Part shown: positions 1-9,813 of the stretch, one piece after another
How positions within the stretch are numbered: the stretch's first letter is position 1
Layout of the letters: each line of letters begins with the position of its first letter
Assembly: GCF_021919345.1 (NCBI RefSeq)
Contig: NZ_CP089293.1
Coordinates: 1,240,001-1,304,000 of the forward strand
DNA length: 64,000 nt
Reading direction: 5' to 3'
From: Paenarthrobacter nicotinovorans
GTDB lineage: Bacteria; Actinomycetota; Actinomycetes; Actinomycetales; Micrococcaceae
Program-made: the position numbers and the translations under genes
The notes under the pieces: generated by a model
Seen by the model: only the letters and a program-made list of their open reading frames with translations
What the model was told of the DNA's origin: nothing
Database searches by the model: none

Positions 1-924
1 GGCGGGACCCTGGACAAGCTTGAGGCCATTCCCGGATGGCGGGCCAACCTCAGCAATGACGAGATCATGTCCCAGCTCCAGGACGTGGGAGCGGTCATTT
101 GCGCGGCAGGTTCGGGGCTGGCGCCTGCGGACAAGAAGCTGTACGCACTCCGCGACGTCACCGGAACGGTGGAGGCGATTCCGCTGATTGCTTCCTCGAT
201 CATGAGCAAGAAGATCGCGGAGGGCACGGGATCGCTGGTGTTGGACGTCAAGGTTGGTTCGGGTGCTTTCATGAAGGATGAAGCCCGGGCCCGGGAGCTT
301 GCCGAAACCATGGTGGCCCTGGGCAAGGACGCCGGCGTGCACACCGTGGCGCTGATAACGGACATGTCCACCCCGCTCGGATTGACGGCCGGAAACGCCA
401 TCGAGGTAGAGGAATCCGTGGAGGTCCTGGCCGGCGGCGGTCCGGAAGACGTCGTCGAACTGACGGTCCGCCTGGCTGAGGAAATGCTGGCCGGTGCCGG
501 TATCCACGATGCTGATCCGGCAGCGGCGCTGAAGGACGGCAGGGCCATGGATGTCTGGAACCGGATGATCGAAGCCCAGGGCGGCGATCCCCGGGCCGCA
601 CTGCCGGTAGCCAAGGAATCCGAGGTTGTCTACGCCCCGGCAGATGGGGTCCTGGTGGAACTGGACGCTCTTTCCGTGGGCGTCGCAGCCTGGCGCTTGG
701 GCGCCGGCAGGGCACGTAAAGAGGACCAGGTCCAGGCCGGGGCGGGCGTGCGCATGCACGCCAAGCCCGGCGCTTTGGTCCGCGCCGGCGAGCCGCTCAT
801 GACGCTCCTGACGGACACTCCGGAGAAGTTTGATCGTGCCAAGGAAGCCCTGCAGGACGCGGTGGTCATTGCCCCTGAGGGTTCACGTCCCGCCCGTCAG
901 CTAATTATCAGCCGCATCGCCTAG
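1..924 (+). CDS. deoA: Thymidine (pyrimidine-nucleoside) phosphorylase, 3' part
   Basis: The reading frame is open from the first base, so the gene begins upstream of the window; about 307 codons are present, roughly the C-terminal two thirds of the ~430-residue family. The visible part starts with the family signature GGTLDKLEAIPG, followed by the conserved KKIAEG and LVLDVKVGSGAFMK segments that line the phosphate and nucleoside site. The enzyme splits thymidine or uridine with phosphate into the base and (deoxy)ribose-1-phosphate in the cytoplasm. Adenosine deaminase lies 1.6 kb downstream, so this end of the window is a nucleoside-salvage neighbourhood. A hairpin follows the stop. Choice between thymidine and general pyrimidine phosphorylase cannot be made from this part. 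Confidence 0.93.
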   Translation, partial: GGTLDKLEAIPGWRANLSNDEIMSQLQDVGAVICAAGSGLAPADKKLYALRDVTGTVEAIPLIASSIMSKKIAEGTGSLVLDVKVGSGAFMKDEARARELAETMVALGKDAGVHTVALITDMSTPLGLTAGNAIEVEESVEVLAGGGPEDVVELTVRLAEEMLAGAGIHDADPAAALKDGRAMDVWNRMIEAQGGDPRAALPVAKESEVVYAPADGVLVELDALSVGVAAWRLGAGRARKEDQVQAGAGVRMHAKPGALVRAGEPLMTLLTDTPEKFDRAKEALQDAVVIAPEGSRPARQLIISRIA

Positions 925-928
925 GCTG

Positions 929-967
929 GATTATTCCGGGCCGTCCTGCGGATGGCCCGGAATAATC
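929..967 (+). terminator. Hairpin after deoA
   Basis: Perfect 14-bp arms (GATTATTCCGGGCC and its complement) separated by 11 nt, beginning a few bases after the deoA stop. There is no T-run behind it, as is common for actinobacterial terminators. Confidence 0.65.
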
Positions 968-1009
968 GTCGTCCGGCGCCTGTGGGGGAGCCGCTACTCG
1001 AAGGAAACC

Positions 1010-1660
1010 GTGCAGGGCATCAACGACTTCATCCTCGCCGCGGCGGAACAGCCGTGGGTGTTGTTCCTGGTGCTCGCCTGTTGCCTCATTGACGGCTTTT
1101 TCCCACCGATCCCCAGTGAGTCCGTGGTGGTGGGCCTGAGCGCGGTCTCGGGCAGCAGCGGTTCGCCGAATATCTGGCTGCTGGGCTTGATGGCGGCACT
1201 GGGGGCTTTCGCCGGCGACAACATTGCCTACATCATCGGCCAGCGGATCGGCACGCAGCGCTGGCGCTGGATGCGGAGGCAACGGATGCAGGGCGCCTTC
1301 CGCTGGGCCGGCAAGGAACTGCGCAGGCGTGCTGCTTCGCTCATCATGGTCGCCAGGTTCATTCCCATCGGCAGGGTGGCGGTCAACCTCACCGCCGGAG
1401 CCACGCATTTCAATCACCGCCGCTTCGTTCTCCTGACCGCAGCCTCGGCAGTTCTCTGGGCCAGCTACTCAGTGGTGCTCGGATACTTCTTCGGCGTCTG
1501 GTTCGAGCACAACCATCTGCTGGGTGCCGTTATAGCGATTGTGGTGGCAGTGATCCTCGGCATCATCATTGACCGCATCATCAGCCGGGTGCGCGGATCC
1601 GTGCCCCTGGACGGCAAGAACATTCCCGGGCAGGACGTCCCGCCTCCACCCACGGTATGA
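1010..1660 (+). CDS. DedA family (VTT/SNARE-associated domain) membrane protein
   Basis: A 216-residue polytopic inner-membrane protein. It has the DedA features: an N-terminal hydrophobic segment followed by DGFFPPIPSESVVVG, then GDNIAYIIGQRIG, and the basic/glycine motif ARFIPIGRVAVNLTAG with the conserved arginines. DedA proteins act in lipid (including undecaprenyl-phosphate) flipping and membrane homeostasis; the substrate here is not known. Start is GTG preceded by GAAGGA. A paralogue of the same family follows 174 nt downstream, suggesting tandem duplication and divergence. Confidence 0.88.
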   Translation: MQGINDFILAAAEQPWVLFLVLACCLIDGFFPPIPSESVVVGLSAVSGSSGSPNIWLLGLMAALGAFAGDNIAYIIGQRIGTQRWRWMRRQRMQGAFRWAGKELRRRAASLIMVARFIPIGRVAVNLTAGATHFNHRRFVLLTAASAVLWASYSVVLGYFFGVWFEHNHLLGAVIAIVVAVILGIIIDRIISRVRGSVPLDGKNIPGQDVPPPPTV

Positions 1661-1834
1661 CACTCACGGCCTCCCAAGATCAGTCCGCCGGTTGACGCCT
1701 CCACGAAGCGTGACCGATAGCGTTAAGCGTGTGATCCCGGGGCTGGGGCGTAGCGAACGACGTCCCGGCCATGGGACACTAAGAGCGACTTCGGTCACAC
1801 TGTCAAGTCATATTCATCTAGGAGCTACCGCCGC

Positions 1835-2536
1835 GTGGAGTTTTTGAACCAAATGCTCGAGCATGCAGCCGGGCAGCCCTGGATATATCCGGTCCTTCTG
1901 GTCTTTTTCTTCATCGACGGATTTGCCACCATCCTTCCCAGCGAAACAGCCATCGTTGGCCTCTCGGCGCTGTCCCTTCACAGCGGAGAGCCCAACCTAT
2001 GGATACTGGGGGCAACCGCCCTGGTGGGAGCCATGGCGGGCGACAACATGGCCTACATGCTCGGCCGCAAGATCGGGCTCACACGGTGGAAATGGATGCG
2101 CCGCCCCAAGGTGCAGAAGATGTTCGCGTGGGCCCAGTACGAACTGGACAAGCGCGGCGCGGTGCTCATCTTCACGGCCCGCTACATCCCGTGGGGCCGC
2201 GTAGCTGTCAACTACGTCGCCGGGCAGACCGGATTCCGGCACCGGACCTTCTTCCTACTGGACGCCTTCGCCTGCATCACGTGGGTGGCCTATTCCATCG
2301 GGATCGGTCTGCTCGCCGGGCAGTGGGTCCACAACAACCCACTCCTGGGCGTTGGCATTGCGGTTGCCTTTGCCGTAGTCCTGGGTATCGTCGTCGATCA
2401 CGCGCTCCGCTGGTGGCACAAGTACCTCGAGAAGAAGGATCACTCCAAGGACGCCGCCGCGAGTGCCGAGGCACCTGAGGTGGAAAAGTCCCAAAAGGCG
2501 GTTGTCGGCGTCGACCGTTCAAAGCCTGCTGGCTAA
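1835..2536 (+). CDS. DedA family membrane protein, second copy
   Basis: A 233-residue paralogue of the gene just upstream, with matching landmarks: FIDGFATILPSETAIVGLSAL, GDNMAYMLGRKIG and ARYIPWGRVAVNYVAGQTGF. The GTG start has an AGGAG about 10 nt upstream. The C-terminus ends in a charged cytoplasmic tail (lysine/glutamate rich) longer than in the first copy. As with other DedA proteins a role in membrane lipid transport is likely but the substrate is unknown. The 174-nt gap between the two copies holds no gene and presumably a promoter. Confidence 0.88.
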   Translation: MEFLNQMLEHAAGQPWIYPVLLVFFFIDGFATILPSETAIVGLSALSLHSGEPNLWILGATALVGAMAGDNMAYMLGRKIGLTRWKWMRRPKVQKMFAWAQYELDKRGAVLIFTARYIPWGRVAVNYVAGQTGFRHRTFFLLDAFACITWVAYSIGIGLLAGQWVHNNPLLGVGIAVAFAVVLGIVVDHALRWWHKYLEKKDHSKDAAASAEAPEVEKSQKAVVGVDRSKPAG

Positions 2537-2564
2537 GGTCCCGCCGTCGCCCTAGTCTTAGTAC

Positions 2565-3707
2565 GTGACTGAGCCCATACTTGACGCCGCCCCTGCCCTC
2601 GACTTCGATCTGAAGAGCCTCCCCAAAGTTTCCCTTCACGACCACCTGGATGGAGGCCTGCGCCCCGCCACCATCATCGAACTGGCCGAAGCCGTAGGCC
2701 ACACGCTGCCATCCACCGATGCTGTCGCCCTCGGTGAATGGTTCCGCGAGTCCGCCGACTCCGGCTCGCTGGTCCGTTACCTCGAAACGTTCGACCACAC
2801 CATCGCGGTTATGCAGACCAAGGAAGGCCTGTTCCGGGTCGCCAAGGAATTCGTTGAGGACCTGGCTGAAGACGGCGTGGTGTACGGCGAAGTCCGTTGG
2901 GCCCCGGAACAGCACCTCCAGAAGGGCCTGACCCTGGACGAAGTGGTGGAAGCCGTCCAGACCGGCCTCGAAGCGGGCGTGGATGCAGCAGAAGAGCGTG
3001 GCCAGCAGATCCAGGTCGGGCAACTAATCACCGCCATGCGCCACGCCGACCGTGGCCAGGAAATCGCTGAGCTCGCCGTCCGTCACCGGGCCAATGGAGC
3101 CGTCGGCTTCGATATCGCCGGGGCCGAGGACGGCTTCCTGCCCTCGCGCTTCAAGGATGCGTTCACCTACCTGGCGGAGAACAACTTCCCCGCCACAGTC
3201 CACGCAGGAGAGGCAGCCGGACTCGAAAGCATCCAGTCCGCACTCGTGGACGGCCGGGCACTGCGCCTTGGCCATGGCGTGCGGATCGCCGAGGACATCT
3301 CGGTTGAGTTCGAGGACAACTCGGACGACGACGGCGAAGACACCGTGGGCATGGTGACCATCGGCAGCGTGGCTGCCTGGGTCCGCGACCGCGGCATCGC
3401 CCTGGAGATCTGCCCGTCGTCCAACCTCCAGACCGGCGCCATTTCCGGTTTTGGCGAGGGCATTGAAAGCCACCCGGTGGACATGCTCTTCCAGCTCGGC
3501 TTCAACGTGACCATCAACACCGATAACCGCCTCATGAGCGGCGTCACCCTGACGGATGAGTTCGAGCTCCTGGTGGAGACGTTCGACTATGACCTCGATG
3601 ACCTGCTGGAACTGACACTCAACGCAGCCGAAGCGGCCTTCCTGCCGCTGGATGAGCGCGAGGCGCTGGTCGAGTACATCAACGATGCCTACGCCAACCT
3701 CGGCTGA
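2565..3707 (+). CDS. add: Adenosine deaminase
   Basis: A 380-residue metal-dependent amidohydrolase converting adenosine and deoxyadenosine to inosine forms. Visible zinc-site and catalytic motifs are SLHDHLDGGLRP (paired histidines near residue 26), VHAGEAAG (catalytic His/Glu), RLGHGVRI and INTDNR (family usually NTDDP). Length fits the family, with a short acidic insert near residues 245-265. The GTG start is 6 nt after a TAGTCT -10-like box with no Shine-Dalgarno, so the mRNA may be leaderless. The 3' end overlaps mazG by 23 nt. Acts with the upstream pyrimidine phosphorylase in nucleoside salvage. Confidence 0.95.
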   Translation: MTEPILDAAPALDFDLKSLPKVSLHDHLDGGLRPATIIELAEAVGHTLPSTDAVALGEWFRESADSGSLVRYLETFDHTIAVMQTKEGLFRVAKEFVEDLAEDGVVYGEVRWAPEQHLQKGLTLDEVVEAVQTGLEAGVDAAEERGQQIQVGQLITAMRHADRGQEIAELAVRHRANGAVGFDIAGAEDGFLPSRFKDAFTYLAENNFPATVHAGEAAGLESIQSALVDGRALRLGHGVRIAEDISVEFEDNSDDDGEDTVGMVTIGSVAAWVRDRGIALEICPSSNLQTGAISGFGEGIESHPVDMLFQLGFNVTINTDNRLMSGVTLTDEFELLVETFDYDLDDLLELTLNAAEAAFLPLDEREALVEYINDAYANLG

Positions 3708-4371
3708 CAATTGCTACGGGCTCACAGAGCTCATCGGGACGATCGCCGCATTACGTGAGCATTGCCCCTGGATGGGTGCCCTGACTCATGAGTCGCTGGT
3801 GGAGTACCTGATCGAGGAAGCCTATGAAGTGGTGGACTCGATCGAGGCGGGTGCTGTTGACGATGAGCTTCGCGGCGAGCTGGGCGATGTACTGCTTCAG
3901 GTAGTACTTCACGCCCGGCTCGCCGAGGAGCGCGGCAGCTTCGACTTCGAGGCCGTGGCCGCGGACATCAATGCCAAGATGATCCGGCGGAACCGGCACG
4001 TCTTCAAGCCCGACGGTTCCCTCCAGGAAAGCTCTCCGGCCAGTGTCGAGGAAATCATCCTCAAGTGGGACGCGGCCAAGCGTGCGGAGAAACCGGAGCG
4101 GGAGGACCCCTTCGAGGGCATTCCGCCCCACCTTCCGGCGTTGGCGGCGGCGCAGAAGTCCCTGGACCGGGCGGTCCGTGCAGGCTTGGACGTCGACGCG
4201 CAAGGCGCGCCGGCCGGCGTCGCCGTTCCCGTCATCCCTGCCACGGAAGAGGCGCTCGGCGAGTTGCTGCTGGCGGTCGTCGCCGGGGCCAGGGAGCAGG
4301 GACTCGACGCCGAACGCGCCCTCCGCGCCGCAGTTCGATCGTTTCAGAACAGCCAGGCCCGGCCTTCATGA
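3685..4371 (+). CDS. mazG: MazG-like nucleotide pyrophosphohydrolase
   Basis: All-alpha NTP pyrophosphohydrolase that hydrolyses (often damaged) nucleoside triphosphates to monophosphates. The metal-binding signature EEAYEVVDSIEAG followed by ELRGELGDVLLQVVLHA (EExxE...ExxD) is intact near residues 30-65. At about 228 residues it has a single MazG domain plus a C-terminal part, shorter than two-domain enzymes such as E. coli MazG. I chose the ATG overlapping the end of add; an earlier in-frame start lies 33 nt upstream but would deepen the overlap. The position directly before eno matches the mycobacterial Rv1021-Rv1023 order. Confidence 0.88.
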   Translation: MPTPTSADNCYGLTELIGTIAALREHCPWMGALTHESLVEYLIEEAYEVVDSIEAGAVDDELRGELGDVLLQVVLHARLAEERGSFDFEAVAADINAKMIRRNRHVFKPDGSLQESSPASVEEIILKWDAAKRAEKPEREDPFEGIPPHLPALAAAQKSLDRAVRAGLDVDAQGAPAGVAVPVIPATEEALGELLLAVVAGAREQGLDAERALRAAVRSFQNSQARPS

Positions 4372-4403
4372 CGTGAAAGGTTGGAAGTCGTTCCGTAACC
4401 TGA

Positions 4404-5768
<1,365 letters not shown>

Positions 5769-5843
5769 CCTTCAGCGAAATCAGTTGACCGGTGGCTATG
5801 GTGGAAAGACCATGGCCACCGGTTCTGTTTAAAGCTGGCCAGA

Positions 5844-5871
5844 TTCGACAAGCAAGTTTCGACAAGCAAGT
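5844..5871. repeat. Perfect 14-bp tandem duplication between eno and the divIC-like gene
   Basis: TTCGACAAGCAAGT occurs twice head to tail with no spacer. It lies about 45 nt before the Shine-Dalgarno of the next gene. Similar short duplications occur at other gene borders of this window. Confidence 0.85.
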
Positions 5872-5914
5872 GCAGCAACCCCGCCAGGCAAGCACCGGGC
5901 ATTACAGGAGTGTC

Positions 5915-6673
5915 ATGGCCACCCGTCGTCCAAAAGTACCCAGGGCCGACGCCCTTGGCCGTCCTTCAGGCACAGCCCGCCCCGCAGGCGCAACACGCCC
6001 TCCCGGGACGTCCGCTGGCGGCCATGCCACCCCGCAGGCCTCCGAGGACGCCGACGTCATTTCCCTGGGTGCCTCACGCGCTGCTGATAAGCCGCGCACC
6101 TCTGACAAACCGACGGCGCCACGCACCACAGCGCCCGGCACCCCCGCGCCAGGCACCGGCAAGGCCGGAACAGGTTCCGGCAAAGCAGGCGGCAGCAAGA
6201 CGGGCTCCGGCGGCAAAGGTGCGTCAGCAAAGGCGGGCGACACCGCAGGCAAGACGGACAAGGACTCCGACAATCTCGATCCCGTGCCCGCAAAAGCCTT
6301 CTCAGGCAGGATGCTGGCGCTGGCCGTGGTGATGATTGCCATCACCATCCTGTTGGCGCCCACCGTGAAGATCTTCCTGGAGAAGCGTGCTGAAATCTCA
6401 GCCCTGGAGGCCGAAATTGCCAGCCGCAAGGCGGAGCAAACTGAGCTGAACAAGCAGATCTCACGGTGGCAGGATCCCAACTATGTGAAACAGCAGGCCC
6501 GCGACCGCATTAACATGGTTATGCCGGGTGAAACAGGTTACTGGGTGTTTGGCGGGGAAGATGCCGCCGGCACGCCGGGTGGCCGCACCGGCTCCGGATC
6601 AACTGCAAACCCGGAGAATCTGCCCTGGGTGGATGCTCTCTGGGAGTCCATCAGACGATCGGCAACAGACTAG
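5915..6673 (+). CDS. Septum formation initiator family protein (FtsB/DivIC-like)
   Basis: A 252-residue bitopic protein. The first ~125 residues are a low-complexity Ala/Pro/Gly/Lys/Thr-rich cytoplasmic region, followed by one transmembrane helix (MLALAVVMIAITILLAPTV), a coiled coil (EKRAEISALEAEIASRKAEQTELNKQISRW) and the conserved PNYVKQQARDRINMVMPGETGYWV end typical of DivIC/FtsB. The family stabilises the FtsQ-FtsB-FtsL divisome complex. ATG chosen because AGGAG lies 4 nt before; an in-frame start 123 nt earlier has no such site and would add an uncharacteristic leader. Position between eno and DUF501 is conserved (Rv1024). Confidence 0.88.
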   Translation: MATRRPKVPRADALGRPSGTARPAGATRPPGTSAGGHATPQASEDADVISLGASRAADKPRTSDKPTAPRTTAPGTPAPGTGKAGTGSGKAGGSKTGSGGKGASAKAGDTAGKTDKDSDNLDPVPAKAFSGRMLALAVVMIAITILLAPTVKIFLEKRAEISALEAEIASRKAEQTELNKQISRWQDPNYVKQQARDRINMVMPGETGYWVFGGEDAAGTPGGRTGSGSTANPENLPWVDALWESIRRSATD

Positions 6674-6693
6674 ACGCGGCGCCCACCGCCGTC

Positions 6694-7422
6694 GTGTCCG
6701 CATGGGACACGGCAACAAGGGCAGGAAGGTTGGCAGCGCAAGTGGAAGAGAACACGGCAGCCGTGCCGCAGGAATCCCGCCAGCCATCAGCACACGACCT
6801 CGAGGTCCTCAGCCGCCAGCTCGGCAGGCCGGTCCGGGACGTCGTGGAGATCCCGGCACGCTGTGTGTGCGGCAACCCGCTGGTGGCGGCGACCGCGCCG
6901 CGGCTCAGCAACGGGACCCCGTTTCCCACCACGTTCTACCTGACCCACCCGGTCATCACCTCCGCTGTTTCGCGGCTTGAAGCAGGTGGGCTCATGAACG
7001 AAATGAACCAGCGCCTGACCGGTGAGCAGGACCTTGCTGACGCCTACCGGGGCGCCCATGAGGCGTATCTGCAGGCTCGAAACGACATCGCCGGCCGCTC
7101 CGGCACCGGTGCCGTCCCCGAGATCGACGGAATCTCCGCCGGGGGCATGCCGACCCGCGTGAAATGCCTGCACGTCCTGGTGGGCCACTCCCTGGCCGCT
7201 GGTCCGGGCGTCAACCCGCTCGGCGACGAGGCCATCGAAGCCATCTCCGAGTGGTGGACCAAGGACCGTTGTTACTGCGACGGAGCATGGGACACCGCGG
7301 GGGAGGCGCCCTCCCGGGACTTGAGCCGACACGGACCCCAGGGTCTTCCGGAGATCGTGGGACGCCCGGCGCCGGTGCGCAAGGCCCAGTCCGCAACCCC
7401 TGCAGAAGAGGGAAACGCATGA
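6694..7422 (+). CDS. DUF501 domain-containing protein
   Basis: A 242-residue cytoplasmic protein of unknown function. The DUF501 core runs from about residue 30: DLEVLSRQLGRPVRDVVEIPARCVCGNPLV, TPFPTTFYLTHPVI, then VKCLHVLVGHSLAAGPGVNPLGDEAI and a C-terminal CYCDG. The spaced cysteines (CVCG, KCLH, CYC) suggest metal binding, which is inference. It sits between the FtsB-like gene and ppx and overlaps ppx by 4 nt (ATGA), indicating translational coupling; the same order is found in mycobacteria (Rv1025-Rv1026). Confidence 0.85.
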   Translation: MSAWDTATRAGRLAAQVEENTAAVPQESRQPSAHDLEVLSRQLGRPVRDVVEIPARCVCGNPLVAATAPRLSNGTPFPTTFYLTHPVITSAVSRLEAGGLMNEMNQRLTGEQDLADAYRGAHEAYLQARNDIAGRSGTGAVPEIDGISAGGMPTRVKCLHVLVGHSLAAGPGVNPLGDEAIEAISEWWTKDRCYCDGAWDTAGEAPSRDLSRHGPQGLPEIVGRPAPVRKAQSATPAEEGNA

Positions 7423-8375
7423 GCCGTGTGGCCGCCATCGACTGCGGAACCAACTCCATCCGGCTCCTCATCGCCGACGCTTCGGCGAGCGGCGCACCGG
7501 GGCCGCTGACCGACGTCGTGCGTGAGATGCGCGTGGTGCGGCTGGGCCAGGGCGTGGATGCCACCGGCGAGCTTGCTCCGGAGGCCCTTGAGCGTACCTT
7601 CGCAGCCGCCCGCGATTACGCGCGCCTGATCGAGGACCATGGCGCCCGGCGGGTCCGTTTCGCAGCAACTTCGGCTACCCGCGATGCCCGTAACAGGCAG
7701 GTTTTCGTGGACGGGATCCGGGACTTGCTGGGAGTTGAGCCCGAGGTCATCTCCGGTGACGAGGAAGCTGCCTTGTCCTTCGCCGGCGCAAGCAGCGTCC
7801 TGCCCGTCACGGGGGAGGACGCCATCCTGGTGGTGGACCTCGGCGGCGGGAGCACGGAGTTTGTCCTGGGCGACTCTGGCGGCGTGATCGCCGCCCGATC
7901 CGTGGACATCGGCTGCGTGCGGCTCACCGAACGCCACCTTCGCAACGATCCGCCCACTGCCGCTCAAATCGCTGCCGCAGAGGCCGACGTCGATGCCGCG
8001 ATCGACCTCGCGGCCCGGACGGTCCCGTTTGACCGCGCCACAGCCGTGGTTGGAGTGGCGGGCTCCATCACCACCATCACCGCGCACGCGTTGGGCCTGA
8101 GCGAATACCAGCCCGAGCGGATCCACGGCGCATCCCTGGACCTTGTGACCATCAGCGACGCCTGCACCAGCCTGCTGGAAATGACCCGGGCCGAACGCGC
8201 AGCGCTTCCCTACATGCATCCCGGACGCGTGGATGTCATCGGGGCCGGAGCCTTGGTGTGGCGCCGGATCCTGGCCCGGCTGGCTGAGGCCGGCAACGGG
8301 AGGATCCGTGGAGCCGTTTCGAGCGAGCACGACATCCTGGACGGCATTGCCCTGAGCATCCGGGACGCTGAATGA
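7419..8375 (+). CDS. ppx: Exopolyphosphatase, Ppx/GppA family
   Basis: A 318-residue ASKHA-fold phosphatase acting on polyphosphate and/or pppGpp. Landmarks are VAAIDCGTNSIRLLIAD (phosphate 1 loop), the catalytic Glu region (VISGDEEAALSFAGA), VVDLGGGSTEF (phosphate 2 loop) and VGVAGSITTITA. Its length matches the short actinobacterial Ppx proteins that lack the C-terminal HD domain. The start is the ATGA overlap with DUF501; the stop in turn overlaps the start of the subtilase gene by 4 nt, so three genes are translationally coupled. Confidence 0.92.
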   Translation: MSRVAAIDCGTNSIRLLIADASASGAPGPLTDVVREMRVVRLGQGVDATGELAPEALERTFAAARDYARLIEDHGARRVRFAATSATRDARNRQVFVDGIRDLLGVEPEVISGDEEAALSFAGASSVLPVTGEDAILVVDLGGGSTEFVLGDSGGVIAARSVDIGCVRLTERHLRNDPPTAAQIAAAEADVDAAIDLAARTVPFDRATAVVGVAGSITTITAHALGLSEYQPERIHGASLDLVTISDACTSLLEMTRAERAALPYMHPGRVDVIGAGALVWRRILARLAEAGNGRIRGAVSSEHDILDGIALSIRDAE

Positions 8376-9775
8376 CGGTGCTGCGCCGCCGTACCCTCTC
8401 CGCCGCCCTTGCCTCCGTGCTGGCCGGCGGTGCGCTGCTGGGTGCCGTCGTGACGGCTCCGGCCGCGGTGGCGGACGCCTGGCGTGACAAGGAGTTCTGG
8501 ATCAAGGATTCCGGGGTTGCCAACGCCTGGCAGGTCTCCAAGGGGGCAGGGGTCAAAGTGGCGATCATCGACAGCGGCGTCGATGGAAACCACCCCGACC
8601 TCAAGGGTGCCGTGGTGGGCGGTACGGATGTCTCCGGAGCCGGTACCCCCGACGGGCAAAAGAGCATCGGTGCCAAGACCGAGCACGGAACGCTGGTGGC
8701 TACCATGCTGGCAGGGCGAGGGCATGCGACGCCCACGCCGCCACCGTCGGCGTCGGCTTCGGCCTCCGCGACACCCTCGTCCCCGCCTGTCCCCACGACT
8801 CCTCCTGCCGGGGGACCGGACGGGATCACCGGCGTGGCACCGGAAGCCCAGATCCTGTCGGTGTCCACCTGGCTTGGTTCGCCCAACCCCGGCGGGAAGA
8901 CCGATCAGGAGCAAATTCCCGACGCCGTTCGCTGGGCCGTGGACAACGGCGCGAAGGTCATCAACATTTCCCTCGGCAGTACGTCACCGGACTGGCCGCA
9001 GAGCTGGGACGCGGCTTTCCTCTATGCGGAGCAGAAGGATGTCGTCATTGTCGCTGCCGCAGGGAACCGCGTGGGCGGAAACGTCCAGGTAGGGGCCCCG
9101 GCCACCATCCCGGGCGTCCTTACCGTTGCCGGGCTCGACGGCGAAGGCCGCGCCAGCGTGGACTCGTCGTCACAGGGCATCAGCATCGGGGTGGCCGCAC
9201 CGGCGGAGAACCTTGTGGGAGGCATTCCCGGCGGCGGCTACGCCGAATGGGCCGGAACCTCGGGCGCCGCTCCCATCGTTTCCGGCGTGGCGGCCCTCAT
9301 CCGCTCCAAATGGCCGGAGATGAGTGCCAGCCAGGTCATCAACCGGATTGTCAGTACGGCCAAGGATGCCGGAGCGCCTGGGAAGGATCCGCTGTACGGC
9401 TATGGCGTCCTCGACGCCGAGGCTGCGCTCAAGGCCGATGTTCCCACCACCAGCAGCAATCCGCTGGGTTCCATCGCGGACTGGATCCGGGTGCATCGCC
9501 GCGGGGTGCTCAGTGAGCCTTCACAAGCACCGGTAGCCAGCCCGACCAGTGCTGTGCCCACCCTGGCCGACCCCACCGTTCCTGTCGCCAAGTCTCCGGC
9601 GACCGTCGACGATGCCTTGCCCGCCGCCGTCGTACTGGGCTTTGGCGCGCTTTTCATCGCCTTGGTGGCCGGCGCCGCCATCCAGCTGCGGCGGGTGTCG
9701 AAGAATCCACCCGCCGTGCCTGAAGAGGTTGAAACGGGCACCTTGGAGACGGTGGATCCGCCCGGTAAAACGTAG
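8372..9775 (+). CDS. Secreted, membrane-anchored subtilisin-like serine protease (S8, mycosin-like)
   Basis: A 467-residue protease with an N-terminal signal peptide (about residues 1-35), an S8 catalytic domain with Asp67 (VAIIDSGVDGNHPDL), His105 (EHGTLVATMLAG) and Ser297 (GTSGAAPIVSG), an oxyanion-region NISLGS, and a C-terminal transmembrane helix near residues 412-432 followed by a short cytoplasmic tail. A Pro/Ser/Ala/Thr-rich loop of about 30 residues is inserted after the His motif. The topology is that of mycosins (MycP), but no type VII secretion genes are in the window. Overlaps ppx by 4 nt. Substrate unknown. Confidence 0.9.
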   Translation: MTVLRRRTLSAALASVLAGGALLGAVVTAPAAVADAWRDKEFWIKDSGVANAWQVSKGAGVKVAIIDSGVDGNHPDLKGAVVGGTDVSGAGTPDGQKSIGAKTEHGTLVATMLAGRGHATPTPPPSASASASATPSSPPVPTTPPAGGPDGITGVAPEAQILSVSTWLGSPNPGGKTDQEQIPDAVRWAVDNGAKVINISLGSTSPDWPQSWDAAFLYAEQKDVVIVAAAGNRVGGNVQVGAPATIPGVLTVAGLDGEGRASVDSSSQGISIGVAAPAENLVGGIPGGGYAEWAGTSGAAPIVSGVAALIRSKWPEMSASQVINRIVSTAKDAGAPGKDPLYGYGVLDAEAALKADVPTTSSNPLGSIADWIRVHRRGVLSEPSQAPVASPTSAVPTLADPTVPVAKSPATVDDALPAAVVLGFGALFIALVAGAAIQLRRVSKNPPAVPEEVETGTLETVDPPGKT

Positions 9776-9813
9776 TTAGTGAAGATTTTCACAAAGTGTT
9801 GTACTCTGGATCC

